Below are positions 43,944 through 53,486 of a DNA stretch of 64,000 nt, in pieces. The translations under genes and the position numbers were made by a program. Under the pieces are notes generated by a model. It made no database searches. It saw only the letters and a program-made list of their open reading frames with translations, and was not told the origin of the DNA. How positions within the stretch are numbered: position 1 is the stretch's first letter; every line of letters begins with the position of its first letter. Source of the stretch: Flavobacteriaceae bacterium (GTDB taxonomy: Bacteria; Bacteroidota; Bacteroidia; Flavobacteriales; Flavobacteriaceae); NCBI GenBank assembly GCA_028280265.1, contig JANQMD010000051.1:1-64000 (forward strand), in the 5' to 3' direction.

Positions 43944-45818
43944 TTACCTACCCATATACACTAATAATACGGAAATATCACTTGGTGATACACCACTGAT
44001 TCGACTTGCTTGTGAAATGGTTGTTGGTTGAATTTTAGTTAGTTTTTCTCTTGCTTCATAAGAAAGTGATTTTACGTTGTTGTAATTAAATGTTTGTGGA
44101 ATTACAACATTTTCCAAGCGATTTAATTTATCGGCATTGGATTTTTCTTTCTGTATGTAACCTGAATATTTTAAATGTATTTCTACTTGTTCTATAATCT
44201 TCGAATCGATCTTTTCTTTTTCAATAAAAGCACTCAACTTTTCAAGACTTTTAAAGTCCAAAAGCGATAATTGAGGCCTAGCAACAATCTTGTAAAACTT
44301 CATTGATTGCTTAATTGTTGCCAATCCTTTCTCTTCTAAAACAGGATTAATTTCTTCTTTTGACACGCTCAGTTCTTGTAAAAAAGAAATGAACTTTTGC
44401 GTTTTTTCTTCCTTCTCTCGTACCTTATCCATCCTTTCTTGGGAAGCCAAGCCTAGCTCGTATGATATGGGTGTCAATCTTAAATCGGCATTGTCTTGCC
44501 TCAATAATGTTCTGTACTCCGCTCTTGAGGTAAACATTCGATACGGCTCTTCCGTACCTTTCGTGATTAAATCGTCGATTAAGACACCAATGTAAGCTTC
44601 ACTCCTTTTTAAAACAAAAGGATCTCTTTCTTGAACTTTTAATGCTGCATTTACCCCTGCCATCAAACCTTGAGCAGCGGCTTCTTCGTAACCTGTAGTT
44701 CCATTAATTTGACCCGCAAAAAACAAGTTCTCGACAAGTTTAGTCTCCAAAGAATGTTTCAGTTGGGTTGGAGGAAAGTAATCGTACTCGATCGCATAAC
44801 CATATCGAAAGAATTTTACATTCTCAAATCCAGGTATCAAACGAATGGCTTTGTCCTGAATGTCTTCAGGCAAAGAGGTAGAAAAACCATTCACGTAAAT
44901 TTCAACCGTATTCCACCCTTCTGGTTCAACAAATATTTGATGTCTTTCTTTAGTAGCAAAACGATCAATTTTGTCTTCAATAGATGGGCAGTATCTCGGC
45001 CCAGTGGATTGGATTCTTCCGTTAAACATCGGTGACCGATCGAATCCATCTCTCAATAAGTCATGAACTTCTTTATTCGTATAAGTGAGATAACAAGATC
45101 TTTGGTTCGTTAAAACTTCGGTGTCTAAATAGGAAAAGGTTTCTGGATGAGTATCTCCTGGTTGCTCCTCCATTTTAGAATAATCTAGAGAACGGCCATC
45201 TACTCTAGGAGGTGTTCCAGTTTTCATTCTGCCAGACTCAAAACCTTTTGCTACCAAGTCTTCAGTAATTCCAGTAGAAGAACCTTCTCCTGCTCTTCCT
45301 CCTCCAAATGTCTTTTCTCCAATATGAATAAGACCATTTAAAAAGGTTCCCGCTGTGACGATTACCGTTTTTGACTTGATCTCTAATCCTAAGGCAGTTT
45401 TTACACCTGCAATTTTATTTTCTTCAAAAAATAAACCGTTTACTGAATCCTGGTAAAAATCTAAATTCTCCGTTTGCTCTAACATATTTCTCCAAGTTTC
45501 GGCAAACATCATTCGGTCAGATTGAGCCCTTGGACTCCACATAGCGGGTCCTTTTGACTTATTCAGCATCTTAAATTGAATGGCTGTTTTGTCTGTGACA
45601 ATTCCGCTGTAGCCACCCAACGCATCAATTTCTCTTACGATCTGTCCTTTGGCGATACCTCCCATAGCAGGATTGCAACTCATTTGTGCAATATTCTGCA
45701 AATTCATGGTAATCAAAAGAGTCTTCGCGCCCATGTTTGCACTCGCAGCAGCAGCTTCGCTGCCCGCATGACCTCCACCTACTACAATTACATCATATAT
45801 TGTATCAAACAAACTCAT
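43944..45818 (-). CDS. mnmG: tRNA uridine-5-carboxymethylaminomethyl(34) synthesis enzyme MnmG (GidA)
   Basis: MnmG, with MnmE, modifies the wobble uridine of several tRNAs. The 624-residue FAD protein has GGGHAGSEAAAAS at the N-terminus, the MSCNPAMGGIAKGQI region, TGTFLNGLIHIG, GRMKTGTPPRVDGR, and GTTGYEEAAAQGLMAG. All are typical. It is commonly found near the replication origin in bacteria. ybeY is upstream on the same strand, with a palindrome and a parS-like site between them. Confidence 0.97.
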   Translation of the reverse strand: MSLFDTIYDVIVVGGGHAGSEAAAASANMGAKTLLITMNLQNIAQMSCNPAMGGIAKGQIVREIDALGGYSGIVTDKTAIQFKMLNKSKGPAMWSPRAQSDRMMFAETWRNMLEQTENLDFYQDSVNGLFFEENKIAGVKTALGLEIKSKTVIVTAGTFLNGLIHIGEKTFGGGRAGEGSSTGITEDLVAKGFESGRMKTGTPPRVDGRSLDYSKMEEQPGDTHPETFSYLDTEVLTNQRSCYLTYTNKEVHDLLRDGFDRSPMFNGRIQSTGPRYCPSIEDKIDRFATKERHQIFVEPEGWNTVEIYVNGFSTSLPEDIQDKAIRLIPGFENVKFFRYGYAIEYDYFPPTQLKHSLETKLVENLFFAGQINGTTGYEEAAAQGLMAGVNAALKVQERDPFVLKRSEAYIGVLIDDLITKGTEEPYRMFTSRAEYRTLLRQDNADLRLTPISYELGLASQERMDKVREKEEKTQKFISFLQELSVSKEEINPVLEEKGLATIKQSMKFYKIVARPQLSLLDFKSLEKLSAFIEKEKIDSKIIEQVEIHLKYSGYIQKEKSNADKLNRLENVVIPQTFNYNNVKSLSYEAREKLTKIQPTTISQASRISGVSPSDISVLLVYMGR

Positions 45819-45821
45819 AGT

Positions 45822-45837
45822 CGTTCCACGTGAAACA
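45822..45837. other. parS-like site upstream of mnmG
   Basis: CGTTCCACGTGAAACA agrees with the ParB-binding consensus TGTTCCACGTGAAACA at 15 of 16 positions and starts three bases outside the mnmG start codon. Confidence 0.6.
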
Positions 45838-45840
45838 AAC

Positions 45841-45869
45841 TAATTAATTGATTGATAATCAATTAATTA
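45841..45869. repeat. Perfect 13-base-arm inverted repeat between ybeY and mnmG
   Basis: TAATTAATTGATT and AATCAATTAATTA are exact reverse complements with a three-base GAT spacer. It overlaps the ybeY stop codon and sits next to the parS-like site. It has no T-tract, so a terminator role is doubtful. Confidence 0.75.
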
Positions 45870-46276
45870 GTTAGAAAAGTTATCGCTAACTCCTCTTTGT
45901 TCCTCATTACATTTTTTTCTTCCTTAGTTTTATCTTTATATCCCATGTAGTGCAATACTCCATGGATCATTACTCTATTCAACTCGTTGTCAAAGGTAGT
46001 ATTAAATTCTTTTGCATTTTCCTCGACCCTTTGCACAGAGATGTAAATATCTCCACTGATAACTTTTCCTAGCGTATAGTCAAAACTAATGATATCTGTA
46101 TAGGTATCATGCTTTAAAAACTCCATGTTAATTTTATGGAGGTATTCGTCATCACAAAAGATATAATTGATCTCACCTAAATTAAACCCTTCTTTTTGAA
46201 CAACATCATCTACCCAAACTTTCGTTTGGTTTTCATTATTTAATTTAAAATCAGTTTCGTAATGAAAAGTAATCAC
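45863..46276 (-). CDS. ybeY: Endoribonuclease YbeY
   Basis: YbeY is a metal-dependent RNase for rRNA maturation and quality control. In this 137-residue protein the site reads HGVLHYMGYKDK, with His105 and His109; the third ligand position carries Asp115 in place of the His of the E. coli enzyme, which is usual in Bacteroidota. SFDYTLGKVISGDIYIS is the preceding conserved beta region. The start overlaps the end of the DUF4175 gene by four bases. Confidence 0.93.
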   Translation of the reverse strand: MITFHYETDFKLNNENQTKVWVDDVVQKEGFNLGEINYIFCDDEYLHKINMEFLKHDTYTDIISFDYTLGKVISGDIYISVQRVEENAKEFNTTFDNELNRVMIHGVLHYMGYKDKTKEEKNVMRNKEELAITFLTN

Positions 46277-49200
46277 TGTTTATTTTTCTTCGAAAAGTAC
46301 TCTTGTACCTTTTTTTCGAAATTTTCCTGCAAAGGTAGTGATTGTCTGTTTAAAATCTCTATTTGATTGTAAAAGCGTTTTTTAAATTGTAATTCTTTAA
46401 TTTTTCGCTTTGTATAGGAAGATTGGTTTGTGTTTGACTTTCTTTTTTTGTCTTTTCCTTGTTCAAAAGCTGCCTTGTCTAGTTTTAATAATTGATACTC
46501 TAATTGCTGCATTCTCTGTAACGTTCCTTGGTTAAATCCTTTTTCTAAGATTTCATTTTCTAGTTCCTCCATCGTCTTTAATGCACGCTTAGCATCTCCT
46601 GCCTTTTCTCCTCCTTCTTTAATCGCATCTTGCAACTCTTGCCTTAATGCATTTTGTAGCTGGTAAATTTTAAACAATTCGCCACTCATCTCCTCATCTC
46701 CTTGCTCGTTCCCTTCACCTTTCTTTTTGTTCTCTCCCTTCTGACCTTTCTTACCGTCTTTTCCATCTTGATTCTCCTTTCCTTTTCCTTTTTGCATTCC
46801 CTTTTGCATCTGTTGAGACAATTGTTTCTGCTTTTGAATGAGGTCGGGCAAACTAAATGATTTCCCACTTCCTTTGCCTTTACCAGAAGAACTCATACTG
46901 TTTTGCATATTGTTTAACATGTCACTCAAAAAGTCGGAGAGGTTGTTCGCTGCTGTCATGACATATTGCTGATTTGAAATCCCTTTATTGAATCGATTTT
47001 CAGCAAAGTTTTCTAGAGATTCTCCTAGGTTGTAGTGAGCATCTGAAAGGTCGGTTTGTATTTTTGCCGACAATTGAGGAACTCTCATTGACAGGACATA
47101 TAAACTATCATCTATGTGTTCGAAATACGATTTTATTTCGTTTTGCTTTTTCAAGTTCTTTCCAAAATCGGGATGTCTTACAGAAATCTCATCAAATTGC
47201 CCCATTAAGTCTTCTTGTTGAAAAGAAAAGGTAACCAGATTCTCCAAAATCTTCCTTAAATCATCTATGTTTTCGTCAATCATATTCGATTGCATTTCCA
47301 TCATTGCTTGCTGCATCTTTTGACTCATCTTCTTCATGTTCTTAGATGCTTTTTTCTGATTTTGCTTGGCTTGATTTTTTTGCTGCTTTTGAATACTTTT
47401 TTGAGACTTTTTTAGATCTTCTTTCGTTTCTTCCTGTTCTTCTTCCATCTCAGGAATATCCATCGGTTCTTTTAACTTCTCATTGTCTTTTTGCAACTCT
47501 TGAAGCTCTTTAGAGATTTGATCAAATTCTTTGTTGATCTCTTTTTGCTTCTCTAATTGTTGCTTTTCAGCAGTAATAACACTGTCTTGCTTTTGAGCTA
47601 ATTTTTCCAGTTTGCTGGAAATTTGCATCGTTTTTTCTTCGACATAAAATCGTTTGGTTAATTCTAAAATTCGCTCTAAACTTCTTTCTTGCTGTTTGTT
47701 TTGTTGGGCCAGCTCTTTCGCTTTTCTCACGAGATCTTCTTTGTTTAGCTTTTCAGCCATTTTTTGAAGTTCTTCTAACAACTTTTTTTGCTTGTTTAAT
47801 TGCTTGAGTTCTTCTATTCTTTTTTGAAGTTCTTTTTTCTTTTCAGTCAGACTCTCATCTTCTTCTTTTATTTGATCGAGATTTTCTTGCAGATTTTCCG
47901 TCTGACGCTCCATCATCTCTTTGTATTGCTCTTGTCTCTTTACAAATTCTTCAACCTTCTTCTTATCATTCCAATTGATGTTCTTTTTGTTTTGGATTTC
48001 GTTTTGAATCTCTTTTAAAACATCTTTTTGTTTCTTCTGATCCTGTATGGTTTTTTCTAAATCATTAATCGTTTTTCGTTGGTCTTCTAATGCCTCTTGT
48101 GTAAGCTCTTCCTCAGTCTTTTGCCGAAAACTAAACTTTTTACTAATCGCTTTCTTTTTTCCATTAACGCCATCGTTATCAAAAACCTGAAAATACAACT
48201 CATAATCAACTCCTTTTTCCATTTCTAATTGATCTGGAAATTGATAAAAAAACGTTTGAACTGTTTCTCTGCTAGTGTTCAACAATACTTTTTTTACATT
48301 CTCTGGAGCATCTTCATTGTAATAGACCAACTCAAGTTTGCTGATCCCGTAATCGTCAGAAATTTGCCCTGCAAATTGAGCCAAGTTTGTTTTGTTATTA
48401 AGACTGTCTAGATTAGATTGTACAAGGATGGTTGGAAATTCATCCTTAATGACTTTTACAGAATAAGGAAGCTTTTCATAATCTGATAACTCTTTGTTAG
48501 AAGAGGAGATCTGGTAAAATAGGTTCTTAAATATTTGCTTCTGAAAAGTAAATACATCGTTGTTTTTCCTTTCAAAAGCCTTTCTGGTCTGGCTTTCTAT
48601 GAAAGAAACTTCTTCTGTTTGATGGGTAGTTACCTCCCACTCTATTTTTGTTCCCTCTGGAATGATGAGTGTTCCCGTATTGTTTACTCGTTCGTCTTTT
48701 TTTCTTATGTATGAGGGATAATCTAAGTTGGTAATGATGTTTTGTATGGTGGGCGTTTTTATCACCTTGAGCGTGTAATTAAGAGATCTTACACCATTGG
48801 CCTCTAGATGAAAATTCATTGGCTCTAAAACATTCGTAAATGTAAAAGAAAAAATACCTTCTACTTTTTCTTGCATGAAATAGGCTTGGTCCTTGAAAAA
48901 TATTTTTACAGCTTCAGGGGCCATTTCTCCCACTGTTGTAATCGTTACATCAAAAGAATTTCCTTGAATGACCTCTAATTTTTCGGTTTCTAAAGCAAAC
49001 TGAAAAGGAGCTGGAGGAACATACGCCTTCTGATAGTTGACAACTCTTTTCAAGCTGTTAGATAATTGAGATGTGTTGCCTGTAAGTAGAGAAATCAACC
49101 AGATCGCTAGTGGAATGGCCAAATACTTGGTGTATTTTACATTTTTCTTAAAATTAATGGCTTTAGCAAAGGGAATGGGTTGTATCTCTTTTGATTTTTG

Positions 49201-49587
49201 TTCAATACTTGCTAAAATTAATTCTGTTTCCTCATGTTCAGTTTTAAGCTGTAAAATGTTTAATAGTTTGTCTTTTACTTCAGGGAAAAAATCACCGATG
49301 ATCTTAGAAGATTGTAGTGCAGAGATTCCTTTTCTAATATGAATCAATTTCGATATGGGAATCAAAATGAACCGAAACAATAGAATTCCCTCTACTGAGA
49401 TAAACAACCAGAAAAGAATAGTTCTCGATAACGGACTTAGCCAAAGTAATAGCTCAACATAGAGTGTAAAAAGAAAATACAAGAGCCCTAATGAAAGGAA
49501 TAAAATACTTCCTTTGATCAACTCATTGGTGTAGTATTTCTTGTAAAATACTTCTAGCTTTTTTTGAATGTTGTCAAATGAACTCAT
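46273..49587 (-). CDS. DUF4175 family membrane protein with long coiled coils
   Basis: This 1104-residue protein has three hydrophobic segments in the first 170 residues (about 24-47, 49-75 and 152-170), a beta-rich periplasmic part (about 180-510), and then 500 residues rich in Glu, Lys and Gln that must form long coiled coils. One stretch near 905-960 is very rich in Gly/Lys/Gln (GKGKGSGKS and MQKGKGKENQDGKDGK). This fits DUF4175, a large family of Bacteroidota of unknown role. The gene overlaps ybeY by four bases and is divergent from gltX. Confidence 0.85.
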   Translation of the reverse strand: MSSFDNIQKKLEVFYKKYYTNELIKGSILFLSLGLLYFLFTLYVELLLWLSPLSRTILFWLFISVEGILLFRFILIPISKLIHIRKGISALQSSKIIGDFFPEVKDKLLNILQLKTEHEETELILASIEQKSKEIQPIPFAKAINFKKNVKYTKYLAIPLAIWLISLLTGNTSQLSNSLKRVVNYQKAYVPPAPFQFALETEKLEVIQGNSFDVTITTVGEMAPEAVKIFFKDQAYFMQEKVEGIFSFTFTNVLEPMNFHLEANGVRSLNYTLKVIKTPTIQNIITNLDYPSYIRKKDERVNNTGTLIIPEGTKIEWEVTTHQTEEVSFIESQTRKAFERKNNDVFTFQKQIFKNLFYQISSSNKELSDYEKLPYSVKVIKDEFPTILVQSNLDSLNNKTNLAQFAGQISDDYGISKLELVYYNEDAPENVKKVLLNTSRETVQTFFYQFPDQLEMEKGVDYELYFQVFDNDGVNGKKKAISKKFSFRQKTEEELTQEALEDQRKTINDLEKTIQDQKKQKDVLKEIQNEIQNKKNINWNDKKKVEEFVKRQEQYKEMMERQTENLQENLDQIKEEDESLTEKKKELQKRIEELKQLNKQKKLLEELQKMAEKLNKEDLVRKAKELAQQNKQQERSLERILELTKRFYVEEKTMQISSKLEKLAQKQDSVITAEKQQLEKQKEINKEFDQISKELQELQKDNEKLKEPMDIPEMEEEQEETKEDLKKSQKSIQKQQKNQAKQNQKKASKNMKKMSQKMQQAMMEMQSNMIDENIDDLRKILENLVTFSFQQEDLMGQFDEISVRHPDFGKNLKKQNEIKSYFEHIDDSLYVLSMRVPQLSAKIQTDLSDAHYNLGESLENFAENRFNKGISNQQYVMTAANNLSDFLSDMLNNMQNSMSSSGKGKGSGKSFSLPDLIQKQKQLSQQMQKGMQKGKGKENQDGKDGKKGQKGENKKKGEGNEQGDEEMSGELFKIYQLQNALRQELQDAIKEGGEKAGDAKRALKTMEELENEILEKGFNQGTLQRMQQLEYQLLKLDKAAFEQGKDKKRKSNTNQSSYTKRKIKELQFKKRFYNQIEILNRQSLPLQENFEKKVQEYFSKKNKQ

Positions 49588-49674
49588 GAACTTATAAAAA
49601 TAGTACTTTTTAAAAAGTCTTTTTTGAAAATTTATGTTAAAGCTGGTTTCCTTTTATTTCTTGCCTTAGAAAAG

Positions 49675-49682
49675 TATCTTTG
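49675..49682 (+). promoter_or_regulatory. -7 promoter element TATCTTTG of gltX
   Basis: A perfect TAnnTTTG match 19 bases before the gltX ATG at 49702. It lies inside the upstream extension of the frame and so supports that start. Confidence 0.65.
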
Positions 49683-49701
49683 CCATCTAAAAATCATACT
49701 G

Positions 49702-51246
49702 ATGAGTCAAAGAGTACGCGTTCGTTTTGCGCCTAGTCCTACAGGTCCACTTCACATAGGAGGTGTAAGAACTGCTTTGTATAATTATTTATTTGCTAAA
49801 AAACACGGAGGAGACTTTATTTTAAGGATAGAAGATACCGATCAAACACGATATGTCGAGAATGCAGAACAATACATTATTGATTCCTTAGAATGGTGTA
49901 ATATTCCTTTTGATGAAGGTCCTGCTTCGACTGCGCTCAGCAACCCTTCTAAAGGAAATTACGGTCCTTATCGTCAATCGGAAAGAAAACATTTATACAA
50001 AAAATATGCTGACTTACTATTGGAAAATGGTTGGGCTTATATCGCATTTGACACCTCTGAACAATTAGACGCTCATAGAAAACAGCACGAAGAAGAAGGA
50101 AAAACATTCATCTACAATTGGCATAATAGAGAGAAAGGGCGTTTGGTAAATTCTCTTGTCTTATCTGACGAGGAAGTGCAAAAAAGAATTGAATCAGGTG
50201 AAAATTATGTCGTTCGTTTCAAATCACCAGAAAACGAAACATTGATTTTAGAAGATGAAATTCGAGGGCAAATTACCATCGATACAAACATTTTGGATGA
50301 CAAAGTTTTATTCAAATCTGATGGGATGCCCACTTACCATTTAGCAAATATTGTGGATGATCATTTGATGGAAATTAGCCATGTGATTCGAGGTGAAGAA
50401 TGGTTGCCTTCTCTCCCACTTCATGTTCTTTTATATAGAGCTTTTGATTGGCAAGCTCCAAAGTTTGCGCATTTACCACTTATATTAAAGCCTGTGGGTA
50501 AAGGAAAATTAAGTAAGAGAGATGGCGATAAATTAGGTTTTCCTGTATTCCCATTAGAATATAAGAATGAACAAACGAATGATGTTTCACGTGGATATAG
50601 AGAAGATGGATACTTTTCTGATGCATTTGTGAACATGCTTTCTTTGTTGGGTTGGAATCCTGGTACTGAGCAAGAAATCTTTTCGTTAGAGCAATTGATT
50701 GAAGCTTTTGATTTGTCTAGAGTGAGTAAATCTGGTGCTAAGTTTAATCCTGATAAAACCAAATGGTTCAATCAGCAATACATGCAACAGAAAGAAAACA
50801 ATGAATTGGCTGATTTATTTGCTGCTATTTTAAAAGAAAAAGGAATTGAAACGGAACTTTCTTTTGTTGAAAAAGGAATTGCTTTGGTAAAAGAAAGAGC
50901 TGTTTTTGTATCAGATTTTTGGAAGTTAAGTCATTTTCTATTTCAAACTCCAGAGACTTATGATGAAAAAGCAGTAAAAAAGCAATGGAAAGAGCAAACA
51001 GGCTCAATTCTTGAAGAAGTTTCTTCTGTTATCGAAAGTATTGATGAATTCTCTTCTGGTCATATCGAAAGTATAGTAAAAGAGTGGATCACGAATAAAG
51101 AAATAGGATTTGGTAAAGTAATGCAGCCTTTACGTTTGAGTTTGGTAGGTGCTTTGCAAGGACCTCATTTGTTTGATATTATAGAAATGATTGGTAAGCA
51201 AGAAACCTTATTCAGAATTCAAAAAATAAGATCTGAATTATCGTAA
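49702..51246 (+). CDS. gltX: Glutamate--tRNA ligase with a short repeat-derived insertion
   Basis: GltX charges tRNA-Glu. This class I synthetase (514 residues) has FAPSPTGPLHIGGVRTAL with the HIGH-type motif HIGG at 18-21 and KLSKR (KMSKS-type) at 269-273. Other landmarks are RIEDTDQTR and SDGMPTYHLANIVDDH. Between FDEGP and GNYGPYRQSER, where relatives usually have only a few residues, there is ASTALSNPSK (residues about 75-84). Its DNA holds the core of a dispersed repeat (49925-49939). The frame stays open and the catalytic motifs are intact, so the enzyme is probably active. Confidence 0.95.
   Translation: MSQRVRVRFAPSPTGPLHIGGVRTALYNYLFAKKHGGDFILRIEDTDQTRYVENAEQYIIDSLEWCNIPFDEGPASTALSNPSKGNYGPYRQSERKHLYKKYADLLLENGWAYIAFDTSEQLDAHRKQHEEEGKTFIYNWHNREKGRLVNSLVLSDEEVQKRIESGENYVVRFKSPENETLILEDEIRGQITIDTNILDDKVLFKSDGMPTYHLANIVDDHLMEISHVIRGEEWLPSLPLHVLLYRAFDWQAPKFAHLPLILKPVGKGKLSKRDGDKLGFPVFPLEYKNEQTNDVSRGYREDGYFSDAFVNMLSLLGWNPGTEQEIFSLEQLIEAFDLSRVSKSGAKFNPDKTKWFNQQYMQQKENNELADLFAAILKEKGIETELSFVEKGIALVKERAVFVSDFWKLSHFLFQTPETYDEKAVKKQWKEQTGSILEEVSSVIESIDEFSSGHIESIVKEWITNKEIGFGKVMQPLRLSLVGALQGPHLFDIIEMIGKQETLFRIQKIRSELS
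49925..49939 (+). repeat. Dispersed-repeat core inside gltX
   Basis: CTTCGACTGCGCTCA is identical to the reverse complement of 58474-58488, in an intergenic region. Its G+C content is high for this genome. Here it encodes part of an extra loop of GltX. Confidence 0.7.
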
Positions 51247-51336
51247 ACTATATCGGTGCAAGCCCCAGGCTATTAAACCTTTTGTTGATGCCAATAAAAT
51301 ATTTATTTTTAGCTAGTTAAAACCATTTTTCATAAA

Positions 51337-51852
51337 ATGAAAACGAAATATATCATTCTTCTTTTATTATTGACTTCCTTTTCTATCAACGCTCAATTTG
51401 GAAGAAGACCTGTAAACAGGACTCCTGTAAATACCAGAGCTCAAAAACCGCCAGAGGTAAATATTGAAAAATTGGTTGGTATTTATTTTTATGATATTGA
51501 AAAAACGACCAAGAAAATTGGTATCAAAAAATCGGATAAAAATTACAATAAGATTGTCTCTCTTCTCAATACTTTTAACAAAGAGCAGAGAGATATCACT
51601 CGAATCAATAGTTTTCTACTTTCTGATTCTAAAAACAATTTAGAAGCTGCTCAAAAAAGTGCACAAGCTGCCAGAGATTATTCCATCATACAAAATGCTT
51701 ATACAGCAGTTGCAAAAAAGTTGAAACCACTTATAGATCTTACCAAACAACGAACGGAAAAGCTCACAAAAAGTTTTGAAGAAATTCTTTCTAAAAAACA
51801 ATTTAAAAAGTGGAATAAGTATTTAAATAAATTAAAAAACAGTCGAAAATAA
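51337..51852 (+). CDS. Hypothetical exported helical protein
   Basis: This 171-residue protein has a signal peptide (MKTKYIILLLLLTSFSINAQ), a short basic Pro/Arg segment (FGRRPVNRTPVNTRAQ) and then a mostly helical, Lys-rich domain ending in KKWNKYLNKLKNSRK. I do not recognise a family. It might be a small periplasmic nucleic-acid or wall-binding protein, but there is no direct evidence. It stands alone between gltX and the SPFH gene. Confidence 0.75.
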   Translation: MKTKYIILLLLLTSFSINAQFGRRPVNRTPVNTRAQKPPEVNIEKLVGIYFYDIEKTTKKIGIKKSDKNYNKIVSLLNTFNKEQRDITRINSFLLSDSKNNLEAAQKSAQAARDYSIIQNAYTAVAKKLKPLIDLTKQRTEKLTKSFEEILSKKQFKKWNKYLNKLKNSRK

Positions 51853-51959
51853 TTCGGCTATTTTTTTTCTGTAACATTTTCATTTTTCTGCGTCTAGTAA
51901 ATAGATACAATTTCTTGTATCTTTAACCAACTGTATTAATTTAATTAAAAAACAACGTT

Positions 51960-52886
51960 ATGAATCCTATTTACTATGCTTTTGCTGCTCTAGCTGTTAT
52001 TATATTCATCGGAGCATTTTTTATTGTGAAACAACAAACTGCTGCGATCATTGAACGGTTTGGAAGATACCAAAGCATTCGCCAATCTGGTTTACAAATG
52101 AAAGTTCCTCTAGTAGACCGTATAGCAGGAAGGTTGAGTCTAAAAATTCAGCAATTAGATGTCATGGTTGAAACAAAAACCCTAGATGATGTGTTTGTAA
52201 AAATCAAAGTTTCTGTTCAATACGTTGTTTTGAAAGACAAAGTATACGATGCTTTTTACAAATTAGAATACCCTCATGATCAGATTACTTCTTTTGTATT
52301 TGATGTGGTTCGTGCTGAGGTTCCTAAAATGAAATTAGACGATGTCTTTGTAAAGAAAGACGACATTGCCATTGCAGTAAAAAGAGAATTGAAAGAATAT
52401 ATGTTTGAATATGGGTATGATATCATTAAAACATTGGTGACGGATATAGATCCTGACTCTCAAGTAAAAGCTGCTATGAACCGAATTAATGCTGCTGAAC
52501 GTGAAAAAATTGCTGCTCAATTCGAAGGAGATGCGCAACGTATTTTGATTGTTGAAAAAGCAAAAGCGGAAGCTGAGAGTAAGCGATTGCAAGGACAAGG
52601 TATTGCCGATCAGCGTAGAGAGATTGCCCGTGGTTTAGAAGAGTCTGTTGAAGTATTGAATAAAGTAGGAATCAACTCTCAAGAAGCGTCTGCTTTAATT
52701 GTTGTAACACAACATTATGATACTTTACAATCTATTGGTGAAGAAACCAATAGTAATTTAATATTACTTCCTAATTCGCCTCAAGCGGGAAGTGATATGT
52801 TAAATAACATGGTCGCTAGCTTTACGGCTAGCAATCAGATTGGTGAGGCTATGAAACAAGCAAAAAACAAGAAAAAAGATGAATAG
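51960..52886 (+). CDS. SPFH/Band 7 domain protein
   Basis: This 308-residue protein has an N-terminal TM anchor (about 5-22), an SPFH domain (about 25-200: [58 protein letters not shown]), an Ala/Glu-rich helical stretch ([31 protein letters not shown]) and a short tail. Such proteins assemble into membrane rings and help protease or lipid organisation. It overlaps the YbjQ gene by eight bases. Confidence 0.92.
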   Translation: MNPIYYAFAALAVIIFIGAFFIVKQQTAAIIERFGRYQSIRQSGLQMKVPLVDRIAGRLSLKIQQLDVMVETKTLDDVFVKIKVSVQYVVLKDKVYDAFYKLEYPHDQITSFVFDVVRAEVPKMKLDDVFVKKDDIAIAVKRELKEYMFEYGYDIIKTLVTDIDPDSQVKAAMNRINAAEREKIAAQFEGDAQRILIVEKAKAEAESKRLQGQGIADQRREIARGLEESVEVLNKVGINSQEASALIVVTQHYDTLQSIGEETNSNLILLPNSPQAGSDMLNNMVASFTASNQIGEAMKQAKNKKKDE

Positions 52887-53205
52887 AATTATTTTAACAA
52901 CTACCAATGGTGTAGACGGAAAAGAAGCAAAAGAATATTTAGGAATTGTTACTGGAGAAACCATTATAGGTGCCAATATTTTTAAAGATTTCTTTGCCGG
53001 AATTAGAGATATTGTAGGTGGTAGATCAGGTTCTTACGAACGCGTTTTAAGAGAAGCAAAGGATACTGCTTTGAGTGAAATGACAGATCATGCGCTTCGT
53101 TTAGGAGCGGATGCTATCATTGGAATTGATTTAGATTATGAAACAGTAGGTGCACATGGTGGCATGCTTATGGTGACTGCCTCTGGAACTGCAGTTAGAT
53201 TTTAA
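52879..53205 (+). CDS. YbjQ/DUF74 family protein
   Basis: This 108-residue protein contains [35 protein letters not shown] and [17 protein letters not shown], the two conserved parts of the DUF74/YbjQ family, which forms a pentameric ring. Function is not known. It is coupled to the SPFH gene by an eight-base overlap, so the two may act together at the membrane. Confidence 0.92.
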   Translation: MNRIILTTTNGVDGKEAKEYLGIVTGETIIGANIFKDFFAGIRDIVGGRSGSYERVLREAKDTALSEMTDHALRLGADAIIGIDLDYETVGAHGGMLMVTASGTAVRF

Positions 53206-53233
53206 TTTCCTAACTTCTTTCTTAAGTATAAAA

Positions 53234-53257
53234 AAACCGAAGAGTATTCTTCGGTTT
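53234..53257. terminator. Bidirectional terminator between ybjQ and the second tatA
   Basis: Ten-base stem AAACCGAAGA/TCTTCGGTTT with a four-base loop, A-tract before and T-rich sequence after. The two convergent genes end at it. Confidence 0.9.
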
Positions 53258-53444
53258 ATTTTTTATCTTCAATTTTGTTGTCTTGCGGGTCTTCTTTGGA
53301 AGCATTTTTAAATTCTTTGATTCCACTTCCTAAACCTCTCATTAATTCAGGGATTTTTCTTCCTCCAAATAATAATAAAATGACTACCACAATAATGATA
53401 ATTTGTGGTCCTCCAATCATCCCTAAAAATATAGTTGCACTCAT
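53256..53444 (-). CDS. tatA: TatA/E-like protein, second copy
   Basis: This 62-residue protein has the TatA layout: a TM segment at about 12-27 ([22 protein letters not shown]), the amphipathic helix [13 protein letters not shown] and a short charged tail. It is shorter than the copy at 34091. Two TatA/E proteins in one genome usually have partly overlapping roles in the twin-arginine export pore. It is convergent with the YbjQ gene. Confidence 0.9.
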   Translation of the reverse strand: MSATIFLGMIGGPQIIIIVVVILLLFGGRKIPELMRGLGSGIKEFKNASKEDPQDNKIEDKK

Positions 53445-53486
53445 TGATTGCTTATTTTATGCCACAAAGATACAAAAAGGATTCAA

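Noticed and set aside
45990..46230. Missing third His in YbeY as a sign of inactivation
   Set aside because: The K-D-K form at this place is usual in Bacteroidota YbeY proteins, so it is not odd.
46686..46868. Lys/Arg-rich frame on the minus strand inside the DUF4175 gene
   Set aside because: It is a shadow in another frame of the low-complexity Gly/Lys/Gln stretch.
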